Part shown: piece by piece, positions 55,916-64,000 of the stretch | Position numbering within the stretch: the first letter of the stretch is position 1 | How the letters are laid out: each line of letters begins with the position of its first letter | NCBI RefSeq assembly: GCF_004770745.1 | Contig: NZ_RQGD01000002.1 | Span: forward strand, 1 to 64,000 | Direction of reading: 5' to 3' | Source of the DNA: Leptospira ognonensis | GTDB taxonomy: Bacteria; Spirochaetota; Leptospiria; Leptospirales; Leptospiraceae | DNA: 64,000 bases | Translations under genes and position numbers: made by a program | Notes under the pieces: model-generated | What the model was told of the DNA's origin: nothing | The model's database searches: none | What the model saw: only the letters and a program-made list of their open reading frames with translations

Positions 55916-56248
55916 ATGTACACATTGATAGACACCCTCATCCAATTTCCTTTTCTCGCGGAAGATGCCGCTGCTGATAGCACTCGCTCTTCTCTTCAGT
56001 CACTTTTGATCATTCCGATCATGCTTGTGGCAATGTACTTCCTTGTGATTCTTCCAAATAAAAAAGAAGATAAAAAGCGCAAAGAGATGATCGCTGGTCT
56101 GCAAAAGGGTGATAACATAGTGACAAGTAGCGGACTTCACGGAAAAATCGTAGAATTTAAAGACAATAATGAAACGGTTGTTATTAGCATCAGTGCCAAT
56201 ACAAACGTTACTTTTGAAACTAGTGCCATCGTTAAAAAGAAAGCTTAA
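55916..56248 (+). CDS. yajC: Preprotein translocase subunit YajC
   Basis: A 110-residue protein with one transmembrane segment (about 28-46, LLIIPIMLVAMYFLVIL) followed by LPNKKEDKKRKEMIAGLQKGDNIVTSSGLHGKI, the YajC pattern. It is a small part of the SecDF-YajC complex. Gene order here is yajC, unknown protein, secD, secF, as often seen, with one extra gene. Confidence 0.93.
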   Translation: MYTLIDTLIQFPFLAEDAAADSTRSSLQSLLIIPIMLVAMYFLVILPNKKEDKKRKEMIAGLQKGDNIVTSSGLHGKIVEFKDNNETVVISISANTNVTFETSAIVKKKA

Positions 56249-56251
56249 GGC

Positions 56252-56878
56252 ATGAAGAAATTAATCCCCATACTATTCCTTTTTGCTTTTTCTTTAGGAC
56301 AGTTATGGGCTCAGGAAAATTTAGATTTTTTAGATAAAGTAAATGAAAAACCTAAAACGACAACACCTGTTAAGGTAAAAGAAGAGCCAGTCACGACGAA
56401 TAAGAAAACGGCTGTCGCGACTGTTACATCAAAGAAGAAAAAATCTAAAAAGAAAAAAAATTTGAGCAATACTCAAATTTCTGATCCGATTTCCCCGACT
56501 ACAAATATCAATTCGAACACAACTCAAATCCAAAATCCCATTTCCTCAGAACTCAAATCTCTTCCTGTTATTTCTGAACCCGTAAAGAAAGAAGAGGAAA
56601 TTGTGATGAACGGTCTTTGGGTGGATGCAGAAGTGAGTGTCGAACCAGACGGTCTGCCTGGTTTTGGTTCCGATCTTTCTTTTGGAAAGACGCCAAACAT
56701 AGATGATTCGAAAGGTGGAACCCAGTTAACCACTGCCAGCAAACCTTTGTTCAGTTTTTCCGAATTTTTTGATAAATACAAAAAAGCTATGATGATCCTT
56801 GGAATTATTATCCTATTTGCTTTCTATCGATTGCGAATGGCAAAGCCAAGTTCAAGTAGTAGACCGTACAGAAGATAA
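56252..56878 (+). CDS. Unknown protein between yajC and secD
   Basis: A 208-residue protein that I do not recognise. A signal peptide covers residues 1-20 (ending LWAQ). The next about 70 residues are Lys/Thr/Ser-rich, with SKKKKSKKKKNL around 60-71. Then comes a more ordered stretch (NGLWVDAEVSVEPDGLPGFG, about 119-138) and a single transmembrane segment at about 180-194 (MMILGIIILFAFYRL). Both ends may thus sit in the inner membrane with the middle in the periplasm, or the signal is cleaved and the C-terminus anchors. Its place inside the sec run suggests an accessory of export; this is inference. Confidence 0.72.
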   Translation: MKKLIPILFLFAFSLGQLWAQENLDFLDKVNEKPKTTTPVKVKEEPVTTNKKTAVATVTSKKKKSKKKKNLSNTQISDPISPTTNINSNTTQIQNPISSELKSLPVISEPVKKEEEIVMNGLWVDAEVSVEPDGLPGFGSDLSFGKTPNIDDSKGGTQLTTASKPLFSFSEFFDKYKKAMMILGIIILFAFYRLRMAKPSSSSRPYRR

Positions 56879-56899
56879 TTTAACCCAGGAGCATTTGTT

Positions 56900-58834
56900 T
56901 TGCGATCGTTTAGTTTACTTTTAATCCCAGCATTTATTATAGCTGTATCCTTTACCATTCTCTATCCAAATTTTGCGGATAGAACCCTTAATCTGGCCGT
57001 TCTGCCAGAAGTATATAATTTAGCACCAGAAACCCAGGAAAAATTGACCAAGGATTTTTTTGACCGTTGGCAAAGAGATTACGGTTTGACATCCCAATGG
57101 ACCATTGAACCAAACTCAGGTTTACCACCTAAAGAAATGCCTGTTTATAAAATACGCGGTCGTTTCATTACATCTGCAAAAATAAATCAAATCTCACAGG
57201 AGAACCAGGGACTAGTTTGGGAATCAAAAAACAAACTTGAGCCTACAATGATTGAAGACATGATTAAGGGTGGGAAATCCCTTTCCATCAAACTTGGTCT
57301 CGATTTGCAAGGCGGAATGCGAGTTGTCTTAAAAGGTGACTTTGATGATTACGCAAAAAAACTAAGAGATATTTATGCCAGAGAGATTGCTGATCAAAAT
57401 GCAATCCTTCTCGATGCAAAAAAGAGTGAAGACGAAAAGAAAAAAGCGAACGAACGTTTAGCGGAAATAAACTCAAATTTTGAATTATCGCCAATGCGAA
57501 AACTTGTGGAGTTGGAAAAAGCGAAGATGATTATTGATAATCGTCTCACGAGTCAAAATCTAACTGAGCCACAAGTTCGGATTCAAAAAGAGCAAGATGC
57601 CATTGAAGTATCCCTCCCAGGTGTCACTAACTCAGCTGCCATTTTGGAAATATTACAAAATACAGAAACGGTTGAATATCGCATTGAAGAACCAAGTCCT
57701 TATGCCCTGCGTTCTCGTATCGAAGAAAGCGAGCGGAAATGGATGGAGCTCGGAAAACGTGAAGAAACTGATATTTTCAAATTCCAAGAGATCGTAAAAA
57801 ACAAACTCGGTAAAAAAGCCCAAGATGCGTTCATTGAATCTCTTGAAAAGAAGTACAATATCCCTCCAGAGTATAAGATTTTTGCTTACTGGAGAAGGGG
57901 TGAATCGACCAAATCGGCTCTCCTTCCGCGAAGCTTCACCGTACTCGAACGAAAGATTTCTCTCTCCGGCAATGACATGACAAATGCTCAGCCTTCTTTT
58001 AATTCTAACAGTTATGGATGGATGGTAAGCTTTACGTTAACGCCAAACGGAGCTGAAAAATTCTTTGATCTTACCTCGCAAAATCGAGGTCGCAATTTAT
58101 CCATCGTTTGGGGAGACAAAGTCGTATCCAATCCTGTGATCAATGAACCGATCGCAGGTGGACGAGCAGAGATTTCCGGAAGTTTTAGCCAAGAAGAAGC
58201 GATTCGTTTAGCGAATGTAATTTCGGAAGGCGCATTACCCATTCCTTTGTCCGTCTTGGAAATGAGATTTATCGGACCAACTCTCGGAATCGAATCAATA
58301 GAAGTTGGTATTCGTGCCGTAGTCATTGGTTTCTTTTTAGTGATGTTATATATGATTCTATATTATAGGTTAGGCGGACTCGTTGCAGATATTTCCTTAC
58401 TCGCAAATATCATCATCCTTGCCGCGCTACTCACACTCATGGATTTTACGCTCACTCTTCCTGGATTTGCAGGGGTCATTCTGACGGTAGGTATGGCAGT
58501 GGATGCAAATGTCATTATTTATGAACGAATACGTGAGGAAATTGAAGTGGGTAGGCCGCTTTCCATTGCTGTGACTCAAGGTTTTGAAAATGCTTTTTGG
58601 ACGATCATGGATGCTAACTTAACGACACTGATTGCTGGTATCTTGATGATACGATTGGGCAATGGACCTATCAAAGGATTTGCGATCACTCTTTGTTGGG
58701 GAATCGTGACCACACTCTTTACTTCACTTTTCTTATCGCGTATGTTTGTTGAACTACTGGTAAATCGAGTCGGAGTTCGTCATTTGAATTTGCGCCCATT
58801 CTTTTTTGGAAAAACGGAAGTGACTCATGTTTAA
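56900..58834 (+). CDS. secD: Protein translocase subunit SecD
   Basis: A 644-residue SecD with TTG start at 56900 after AGGAG. An N-terminal membrane segment is followed by a large periplasmic domain containing GLDLQGGMRVVLKGD (residues about 130-144, the D1 motif), and the C-terminal half has five transmembrane segments including PGFAGVILTVGMAVDANVIIYERIREE, the proton-path block. It uses the proton motive force to help late steps of export. It overlaps secF by eight bases. Confidence 0.95.
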   Translation: MRSFSLLLIPAFIIAVSFTILYPNFADRTLNLAVLPEVYNLAPETQEKLTKDFFDRWQRDYGLTSQWTIEPNSGLPPKEMPVYKIRGRFITSAKINQISQENQGLVWESKNKLEPTMIEDMIKGGKSLSIKLGLDLQGGMRVVLKGDFDDYAKKLRDIYAREIADQNAILLDAKKSEDEKKKANERLAEINSNFELSPMRKLVELEKAKMIIDNRLTSQNLTEPQVRIQKEQDAIEVSLPGVTNSAAILEILQNTETVEYRIEEPSPYALRSRIEESERKWMELGKREETDIFKFQEIVKNKLGKKAQDAFIESLEKKYNIPPEYKIFAYWRRGESTKSALLPRSFTVLERKISLSGNDMTNAQPSFNSNSYGWMVSFTLTPNGAEKFFDLTSQNRGRNLSIVWGDKVVSNPVINEPIAGGRAEISGSFSQEEAIRLANVISEGALPIPLSVLEMRFIGPTLGIESIEVGIRAVVIGFFLVMLYMILYYRLGGLVADISLLANIIILAALLTLMDFTLTLPGFAGVILTVGMAVDANVIIYERIREEIEVGRPLSIAVTQGFENAFWTIMDANLTTLIAGILMIRLGNGPIKGFAITLCWGIVTTLFTSLFLSRMFVELLVNRVGVRHLNLRPFFFGKTEVTHV

Positions 58835-59768
58835 TCTCAACTATACGAAATATAAAAGTATTACTCTTTCTGTATCTTTTTTGACAATCCTTCTTGGATT
58901 TGTGATCACATATACCAAGTTTGGTGGCTTTGCACATTCCTTAGATTTCGATGGAGGCTTGAGAGCTGTCGTAGAATTGCCGCTAGGAAAATCTAGGGCT
59001 GATCTAGAAACATTTTTTAAGAAGTCGGATATTGAAGCAGTAGTCATTCTTCTGGAAAAAGAGAAAAACATATTCCAAATGGATATTGGTCTTGGTTCCA
59101 TTGGAAAAATTGAAGAACTCTATCTGAAGATTCCGGCAGCTGAGCGCGAGCCTGGCACCTCATCTATTGATAAGTTTGTCATCACGCTTAGAAAAGAATT
59201 TCAATTGCCTAAGGAAAAAATTCTTTCAGCAGACCAAGTAGGTGCGGTTGTTGGCGGTGAGTTAATGTCTACTGGCATCACTCTGCTTCTCACAACACTT
59301 GGAATCATACTCCTCTATTTGAGTTATCGGTCTCAGTTTAAGTTCGCTTTGGCCTCTGCCATTGCCCTCGTTCATGATATACTTTTTACATTGGCAATGA
59401 TCGGATTTTTTCAGATCAAACCCTCTGTTCCTATCATCGCAGCTCTTCTTACTCTTCTCGGTTACTCCATCAATGATAAGATTGTAGTTTTTGATCGCAT
59501 TCGTGAGAACTCCCATGGGAAGGACAATCTTTCCTTGTCCAATATCATAAATGTTTCCATTGCACAAACACTTGGTAGAACCATCAACACTTCACTTACG
59601 ACTTTAATTTCGGTGGTCGCAATTTTGGTCGGTGGGGCTGTTGAGCTCTACGACTTCGCAATCGTGCTTATTTTCGGTGTTGTCATTGGAACCTATTCTT
59701 CGATTTTCATAGCGGCTCCGATCTCTGAAATCTATGACCAATTTCGTAGGAAGAGAAAGCTCGCATAA
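58827..59768 (+). CDS. secF: Protein translocase subunit SecF
   Basis: A 313-residue SecF of normal length. SLDFDGGLRAVVEL is the domain-1 motif near residue 40, and PSVPIIAALLTLLGYSINDKIVVFDRIREN in the fifth membrane region is the signature of the family; LGRTINTSLTTLISVVAILVGG follows. It pairs with SecD. ribD begins five bases after the stop. Confidence 0.95.
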   Translation: MFNLNYTKYKSITLSVSFLTILLGFVITYTKFGGFAHSLDFDGGLRAVVELPLGKSRADLETFFKKSDIEAVVILLEKEKNIFQMDIGLGSIGKIEELYLKIPAAEREPGTSSIDKFVITLRKEFQLPKEKILSADQVGAVVGGELMSTGITLLLTTLGIILLYLSYRSQFKFALASAIALVHDILFTLAMIGFFQIKPSVPIIAALLTLLGYSINDKIVVFDRIRENSHGKDNLSLSNIINVSIAQTLGRTINTSLTTLISVVAILVGGAVELYDFAIVLIFGVVIGTYSSIFIAAPISEIYDQFRRKRKLA

Positions 59769-59773
59769 CGTAT

Positions 59774-61051
59774 GTGGATTTAAGAAAATTTAAAAGTATT
59801 GTTGAAAAGATAAAATCCCTCTCCTTCCTTGCCATGGGAAGGACTTCGCCAAATCCACCTGTTGCTGCCATTATTACAGATGATGATGGCAATATCCTCT
59901 CCTACGGGAATACACAAGCGGCTGGTTCGGATCATGCAGAACGAGATGCCTATCGAAAGTTAGATTTAAATCTATCCGATCATCGTGATTTTCTTACGGA
60001 TCAGAGCCGAAAGCATCATATTTACGTTAGCCTAGAACCATGTACTCATACGGGGAAAACCCCTCCCTGCCGAGATTTGGTGTTAGAACGCGCACCCAAA
60101 CAGGTCATACTTGGGTGGAAAGATCCGAATCCCTTAGTAGACTCTGGTGGTTGGGATCCGTATCGAAATCAGAACATCGAAATCAAATTGCATCCTTTAC
60201 TTGCACAAGGCGCACTTCCTTTCCTTCAAGGTTTTTTTCAGAGAATTAAAAAAGAACGTCCTTGGGTATGGATAAAATCTGCCATTACAAGTGACGGATA
60301 TTATGCTCCTGAAGGAAATATGGCTGTGTCGATCAGCAGCAAAGCGAGCCAGTTTTATCTGCAGATGCTCAGAGCAAAATTTGACGCTATCGTCGTTGGT
60401 CCGAATACAGTGCAAGTGGATCAACCAGGATTAAATTTTCGTTTGGATGAGAGTGATTTTGAAACGAAAGGCGATGTAACAAAGATAGATTTTGGAAATG
60501 TGGTCGATTTTTTTTCTCCAGGCGAACAGCTATTAGACACTCTTTTTGCTGAATCGACTTTGGATACGTATTCTGAGCATCTATCGAAAATATCTACTTA
60601 CCAACCTTGGCGTGTTTTCATTTTGAAAGAAGGGATGGAAATTGGCTTAGAGTTTTTAAAAAAACAACAAGAGTTGAATGAAAAATATGATAAAAAGCTT
60701 TGTCTCTTTTATATTTTGACTTCCAAGGACAATGCAAATGTTTTTTCCTCGGACACCTTACGAGAGTTATCAAATCTGACTGACTTTCCTTTGGTAAAAA
60801 TTTTGGATATGAAGAGTGATGTTTTTTTTAAGGATCTAGTCAGTCATGGTATCAATACTGTGATTTTAGAAGCGGGCTCTTTTTTATGGAACTTAGTAAA
60901 AGAAAATCTTGATACTAACGATTGTATCTTGACCATCCAAAGTGAAATGGAAATGAAACATGGTAAAAAGTTTTTAGGACTGGGTCATTTTGAAAAACAG
61001 GCACACTACCAAGTAGGTTCTGATCTCTGGCAGATTGAAATGAAATCTTAA
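59774..61051 (+). CDS. ribD: Riboflavin biosynthesis bifunctional deaminase/reductase RibD
   Basis: A 425-residue two-domain enzyme. The GTG start at 59774 is chosen because an ATG two bases earlier is out of frame. The N-terminal deaminase has HAE (54-56) and PCTHTGKTPPC with Cys90 and Cys99 for zinc. The C-terminal reductase has VWIKSAITSDGYYAPEGN and FDAIVVGPNTVQVDQPGLNFR. It is longer than the common 360-370 because of an insertion around 235-280. It works on the pyrimidine intermediate before RibE. The 3' ends of ribD and the Crp-like gene overlap by four bases. Confidence 0.92.
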   Translation: MDLRKFKSIVEKIKSLSFLAMGRTSPNPPVAAIITDDDGNILSYGNTQAAGSDHAERDAYRKLDLNLSDHRDFLTDQSRKHHIYVSLEPCTHTGKTPPCRDLVLERAPKQVILGWKDPNPLVDSGGWDPYRNQNIEIKLHPLLAQGALPFLQGFFQRIKKERPWVWIKSAITSDGYYAPEGNMAVSISSKASQFYLQMLRAKFDAIVVGPNTVQVDQPGLNFRLDESDFETKGDVTKIDFGNVVDFFSPGEQLLDTLFAESTLDTYSEHLSKISTYQPWRVFILKEGMEIGLEFLKKQQELNEKYDKKLCLFYILTSKDNANVFSSDTLRELSNLTDFPLVKILDMKSDVFFKDLVSHGINTVILEAGSFLWNLVKENLDTNDCILTIQSEMEMKHGKKFLGLGHFEKQAHYQVGSDLWQIEMKS

Positions 61052-61641
61052 GTTTTAATCAATTGATTGTTTTTAGTTTTCCTTTTTAATCGACTCAAGG
61101 AAACAGGTGTGATGCCTAGGTATGAGGAAATATGAATTTGCGAAAGTTCGTCTTCGATCTTCGGTCTCGACGCTAATAAATTTTTGTATCTTTCTTCTGC
61201 AGTTAAGGTGAGTAATTCATATTCACGTCTGGCTTTTTTGATAAATAGATTTTCTGCTATCCTCCTTCCTAATCTCTGCCAATGAAGATTCTTATCGAAA
61301 AGGACCTGAAAATCATTAAAATTAGCAATGGCGAGAACTGAGTTCTGAATCGCACGTATCGAGCATGTCGAAGGATCTCCACGCAACAAATCATAGTAGG
61401 AACCTGTAAAATCTCCTTGAAAGTTAAATGATTTGATGTATTCGTCCCCTTTTTTTGTCAGATAAGATTCTTTTAACACACCCAGGATTACAAATCCGAA
61501 ATGAGTTGCTGGTTTTCCTTCCTTAAGAAAGTAGTGACCTGCTTTCAGTTCCAGAAGATTAAAAAACGGAACCGGAAGTTTCTCCCAAACATCTTTTGGA
61601 ATGGGAGAAACTTGACATATAGCTTGGTAGATACGTTCCAT
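61048..61641 (-). CDS. Crp/Fnr-family transcription regulator
   Basis: About 197 residues from the ATG at 61641; an in-frame GTG at 61677 would add 12. An N-terminal CNB-like domain (about 20-125) lacks the Gly-Glu and Arg of the cyclic-nucleotide cassette (YYDLLRGDPSTCSIRA), so it may sense something else or none. The C-terminal helix-turn-helix is IHISSYLGITPVSLSRLKRK (about 170-189). It lies downstream of the alpha/beta hydrolase gene on the same strand and converges with ribD. Confidence 0.83.
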   Translation of the reverse strand: MERIYQAICQVSPIPKDVWEKLPVPFFNLLELKAGHYFLKEGKPATHFGFVILGVLKESYLTKKGDEYIKSFNFQGDFTGSYYDLLRGDPSTCSIRAIQNSVLAIANFNDFQVLFDKNLHWQRLGRRIAENLFIKKARREYELLTLTAEERYKNLLASRPKIEDELSQIHISSYLGITPVSLSRLKRKTKNNQLIKT

Positions 61642-61713
61642 CTTTGAATCATCGAGTGGATTAAGGGTGAGAAACACACATATGAAAATGAAAAAGAAAA
61701 TCCTTCAGTCAAC

Positions 61714-62604
61714 CTAAAGATTTCGTTTTGATAAAAACCCGAATAAGATTTGAAGGAACCTTTCTGGATCTTCTGCAAATGGTATATGTCCTGTATCCAA
61801 AAGTTCAAATTCTGAATCCGAAATTTTATCATGCAAATCTCTCCCAAACTTTGGATAGATGACCGGATCATTCTTTCCCCAGACGATCAAAGTAGGCTGT
61901 GAGATCTGAGAAACGAAGTTTCGAAGGTTATAGTTCTCATCTAAAAAACTTTTCCATAACGATGCATTTGTTTCGACAGCCTTGGGTTCTAACTTTGCCT
62001 TTTTGATACGATCTAACATCTGATTTGTATGCACATTCTCTATTTTCGTATAGAATTTCGGAAAAAAATTCCAGATCATGGAAGTAAACCATATGTTAGA
62101 TTTTAGTTTGATAAATGCCTTAGAAGAGATGTCCAATTCATTCATCCCGCCTGTATCTACTAAAATCAGCCCTTTTACGAGATTCGGTTGTTCCAAGGCA
62201 AGTTTAAGGCTCGCATAACCTCCAATAGAATTCCCCATCAGTATGGATCCCTCAGGTGCTTTTTTTTCTAAGAACTCTCTGAGTAGAGTCGGGAAAAATA
62301 CAGCAGAAATTTCCTCACTAGAAGACCATTCTGATTTGCCATGTCCTGGCCAATCCAAGCTTATTACTTGGTACTTAGAGATAAGAGCTGGTAAAATGGC
62401 ATCAAAATCGCGATGGTCATGCCCTGCCGCATGGAGTAGTATGAGTTTGGGTCCCTTTCCTTTTGTGTAATAAGCAATTTTTCCAAATGAACTTTCAAAG
62501 TAATCGGAAGGCTCTTCTTCCGTTTCTAGAGGATTTTTTGGAGATGTACTGCTGCAAGAGACTGTCACTGTACAAAGTAGGAAACAAAGGTAGATCATTT
62601 TCAT
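61714..62604 (-). CDS. Lipoprotein alpha/beta hydrolase
   Basis: A 296-residue protein. The signal peptide ends in VSC (Cys17), so it is likely lipid-anchored. The alpha/beta hydrolase fold has LLHAAGHDHRDFDAILP (oxyanion loop), ISLDWPGHGKSEW, the nucleophile elbow GNSIGGYA (Ser about 124), then a late Asp in LIVWGKNDPVIYP and His in DTGHIPFAEDPERF. All three catalytic residues are present. The substrate is unknown. It is upstream of the Crp-like gene on the same strand and divergent from ribE. Confidence 0.85.
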   Translation of the reverse strand: MKMIYLCFLLCTVTVSCSSTSPKNPLETEEEPSDYFESSFGKIAYYTKGKGPKLILLHAAGHDHRDFDAILPALISKYQVISLDWPGHGKSEWSSSEEISAVFFPTLLREFLEKKAPEGSILMGNSIGGYASLKLALEQPNLVKGLILVDTGGMNELDISSKAFIKLKSNIWFTSMIWNFFPKFYTKIENVHTNQMLDRIKKAKLEPKAVETNASLWKSFLDENYNLRNFVSQISQPTLIVWGKNDPVIYPKFGRDLHDKISDSEFELLDTGHIPFAEDPERFLQILFGFLSKRNL

Positions 62605-62699
62605 AGAGAGAGTTTGCTTTCGGTTTTCGAAATGTCAATACGACTAGAAATAGCGATGCGTGAAACTTGCTTAACATAGGATAAGATAGATTCATTGAC

Positions 62700-62732
62700 G
62701 AATTCTATATTTTAAATAGAATGGAATTCTAT
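62700..62732 (+). promoter_or_regulatory. Inverted and direct repeats upstream of ribE
   Basis: ATTCTAT (62702-62708) and ATAGAAT (62716-62722) form perfect seven-base arms with a seven-base spacer. The nine-base GAATTCTAT occurs at 62700-62708 and again at 62724-62732, where it runs into the ribE ATG. The three arms could make alternative hairpins that hide the start codon. No FMN riboswitch is present. Confidence 0.45.
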
Positions 62733-63342
62733 GTTTACTGGTATTATCGAAGGCAAGGGAAAAGTCATCCAGATTCACCCGATCGATTCTGGAATTGAAT
62801 TTCAAATCATCACAGAGTGGGAAAATCCGGATTTAAAAATTGGGGATTCCGTTGCCATCAACGGTGCTTGTATGACTGCCACCAAACTAGAAAACGGCGG
62901 CAATCTATTTTCTTTTTATACTTCCTTTAAATCTTTGGAACTAACGAATCTTTCTCGTCTTACAGAAGGGGATGAGGTAAATTTAGAACGCGCAATGGCA
63001 GTCGGTCAGAGATACGGCGGACATATCGTCCAAGGTCATGTGGATGGCATGGGACAAGTACTTTCTAGAAAAGAGATAGAGGAAAACAAGGTAGAGGAAT
63101 TTTGGATCGTTGCACCTGAGGAGTTACGTAAATATTTTGTGAAAAAAGGTAGCGTAACAGTGGATGGCGTCAGTTTAACTGTGGTGGATGTACGAGAGGG
63201 TGCCTTTCAATTGATACTCATTCCGGAAACCATTCAAAAAACAAATGCTAAGCATTGGGCAAAAGACAAACTCGTTAATTTGGAGGTCGATGTTTTAGCA
63301 AAGTACATCGAAAACTTTTTAGAATTAAGATTTTCGAAGTAA
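62731..63342 (+). CDS. ribE: Riboflavin synthase alpha subunit
   Basis: A 203-residue riboflavin synthase made of two lumazine-binding repeats. It starts with MFTGIIEGKGKV, and GDSVAINGACMTATKL belongs to repeat 1; GHIVQGHVDGMGQVL and GSVTVDGVSLTVVDV belong to repeat 2, with C-terminal NLEVDVLAKYIENFL. It dismutates two lumazine molecules into riboflavin and its pyrimidine precursor. The next rib gene is interrupted by an opposite-strand STAS gene whose 3' end overlaps ribE by 18 bases. Confidence 0.94.
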   Translation: MFTGIIEGKGKVIQIHPIDSGIEFQIITEWENPDLKIGDSVAINGACMTATKLENGGNLFSFYTSFKSLELTNLSRLTEGDEVNLERAMAVGQRYGGHIVQGHVDGMGQVLSRKEIEENKVEEFWIVAPEELRKYFVKKGSVTVDGVSLTVVDVREGAFQLILIPETIQKTNAKHWAKDKLVNLEVDVLAKYIENFLELRFSK

Positions 63343-63699
63343 ATCATCAATATCAGAATCATCTTCATTGGCATACTTTGAGTGAAAATCAGATGGATTT
63401 AAGATTTCAAAAAACATATCTAGTTTTGCTAGTTTAAAAACATTCTGGATCATTGGTTTCATTCCGAAAAGGATCAGTTTTCCTTTTTTGCTTTTTAAAA
63501 GGTTTAAACTTTTGATCAGGGAACCAATGCCCGAGGAATCAATGTAGTCAAGTTTGCCCATATCAATTGCGACAATCGAGGGATTGGGCTCAATGACTTT
63601 TGCAAAGATAGATTCAAATTCTTCCGTAGATTCTATGTCGAATTTGCCAGAAATCTCTATAGTCTTCACTTTACCTAACGTATTTAACTTTAATTCCAT
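63325..63699 (-). CDS. STAS-domain anti-sigma-factor antagonist
   Basis: A 124-residue single STAS domain like SpoIIAA/RsbV. AIDMGKLDYIDSSGIGSLIKSL contains the phosphorylation site DSSGIG (54-59). It would bind an anti-sigma kinase when dephosphorylated by a SpoIIE-type phosphatase, such as that at 34918. The 3' end overlaps ribE on the other strand. AGAGGGG precedes the start on the minus strand. Confidence 0.88.
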   Translation of the reverse strand: MELKLNTLGKVKTIEISGKFDIESTEEFESIFAKVIEPNPSIVAIDMGKLDYIDSSGIGSLIKSLNLLKSKKGKLILFGMKPMIQNVFKLAKLDMFFEILNPSDFHSKYANEDDSDIDDLLRKS

Positions 63700-63719
63700 G
63701 GCCCCTCTCTAATTTGACA

Positions 63720-63749
63720 ATAATACTCCAATTCGAATCAAAAAATCAA
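63720..63749 (-). promoter_or_regulatory. Likely promoter of the STAS gene
   Basis: On the minus strand, -35 TTGATT (63749-63744), spacer 18 bases, -10 TATTAT (63725-63720), about 20 bases before the STAS start. The match is moderate. Confidence 0.45.
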
Positions 63750-63817
63750 TGAATTTCTTCAGGATTCTACTTTAAATCGAGACGCAATTTACAGTCTTAG
63801 TATATATAGGGGAAAAT

Positions 63818-64000
63818 ATGATCCGTCCCATCCAAGAAGCCATTGAAGAAATTCGTCAGGGTAAAATGATCATCCTCGTAGATTCAGAGGATCGAGAAAA
63901 TGAAGGCGATTTACTCGTCGCATCTGAGTTTGCCGATAAAGATATGATCAATTTTATGGCCACCTTTGGTCGGGGCTTGATTTGTGTTCCCATGCAAGCA
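63818..64000 (+). CDS. 3,4-dihydroxy-2-butanone-4-phosphate synthase (RibB or RibBA), 5' part
   Basis: The readable 61 residues begin [35 protein letters not shown], with RENEGDL holding the Arg, Glu and Asp of the metal and phosphate site of DHBP synthase, and continue [14 protein letters not shown]. The gene runs off the right edge, so it cannot be told whether a GTP cyclohydrolase II domain is fused (ribBA). The ATG at 63818 is preceded by AGGGGAAA. It provides the four-carbon unit for riboflavin. It is on the same strand as ribD and ribE, separated from ribE by the opposite STAS gene. Confidence 0.92.
   Translation, partial: MIRPIQEAIEEIRQGKMIILVDSEDRENEGDLLVASEFADKDMINFMATFGRGLICVPMQA

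Noticed and set aside
62605..62730. FMN riboswitch before ribE
   Set aside because: None of the RFN-element conserved blocks is present in the 126 bases upstream.

Overview
The window is a chromosomal stretch from a spirochaete of the family Leptospiraceae, most probably the genus Leptospira. The reasons are the relaxed spirochaetal lipoprotein boxes (for example LHC, YHC, FANC, LANC, VSC), a 7TM-SpoIIE-TPR signalling protein of the leptospiral type, a complete alternative complex III operon, frequent TTG/GTG starts, moderately AT-rich DNA and several secreted proteins known only from this lineage. The species cannot be settled by reading. Almost all of the DNA is coding. I see no insertion sequence, prophage, CRISPR array or replication origin. 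No gene-free gap exceeds 300 bases; the longest are about 286 (20490-20775), 256 (17207-17462) and 247 (40013-40259), and all three hold regulatory or structured elements.

Layout. 1-6091: a disrupted M16 peptidase gene whose preceding segment is inverted, a beta-lactamase-fold hydrolase, an O-methyltransferase, a secreted protein, an N-acetylmuramoyl-L-alanine amidase with a partner gene, tRNA-Leu(CAA) and a thioesterase. 6255-10402: an 836-residue Pro/acidic-rich anchored protein, a double cyclic-nucleotide-binding regulator and a small lipoprotein. 10489-12547: a PerR-type operator, a 2-Cys peroxiredoxin and sufB, an oxidative-stress/Fe-S unit. 12633-20489: lipoprotein sugar dehydrogenase, LtaS-like enzyme, fatty acid hydroxylase, a palindrome-rich intergenic region, rlmN, a Cys-rich lipoprotein and an ArnT-like glycosyltransferase. 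20776-28782: the actABCDEF operon (quinol to high-potential acceptor electron transfer) with a seventh lipoprotein gene and a strong terminator. 28896-34809: class III cyclase, UPF1-like helicase plus TPR protein, a small protein, a dienoyl-CoA isomerase overlapping lgt, and DoxX. 34918-41516: SpoIIE phosphatase, M23 peptidase, pcnB and a receiver/histidine-kinase protein. 41561-50919: thiL, rplM-rpsI, an MFS transporter, alaS-yajQ and ftsK. 50960-61051: one long collinear run, lolA-like, rodZ-like, rimO, pgsA, trpD, yajC, an unknown protein, secD, secF, ribD. 61048-64000: Crp-like regulator, alpha/beta hydrolase lipoprotein, ribE, a STAS protein and the start of ribB/ribBA.

The genes fall into a few working groups: envelope biogenesis (amidase, M23, Lgt, LolA-like, RodZ-like, YajC/SecDF, PgsA), respiration (ACIII), oxidative stress (Prx, SufB), translation and RNA (rplM, rpsI, alaS, rimO, rlmN, pcnB, tRNA-Leu), riboflavin synthesis (ribD, ribE, ribB), and signalling (cyclase, two CNB regulators, SpoIIE, STAS, REC-kinase).

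Most worth a second look are the micro-inversion at the left edge, the nested inverted-repeat element between the hydroxylase gene and rlmN, the PerR-type box on the peroxiredoxin-sufB promoter, the 836-residue protein, and the extra lipoprotein in the ACIII operon. I did not find a clearly new multi-gene system; most of the window is housekeeping.
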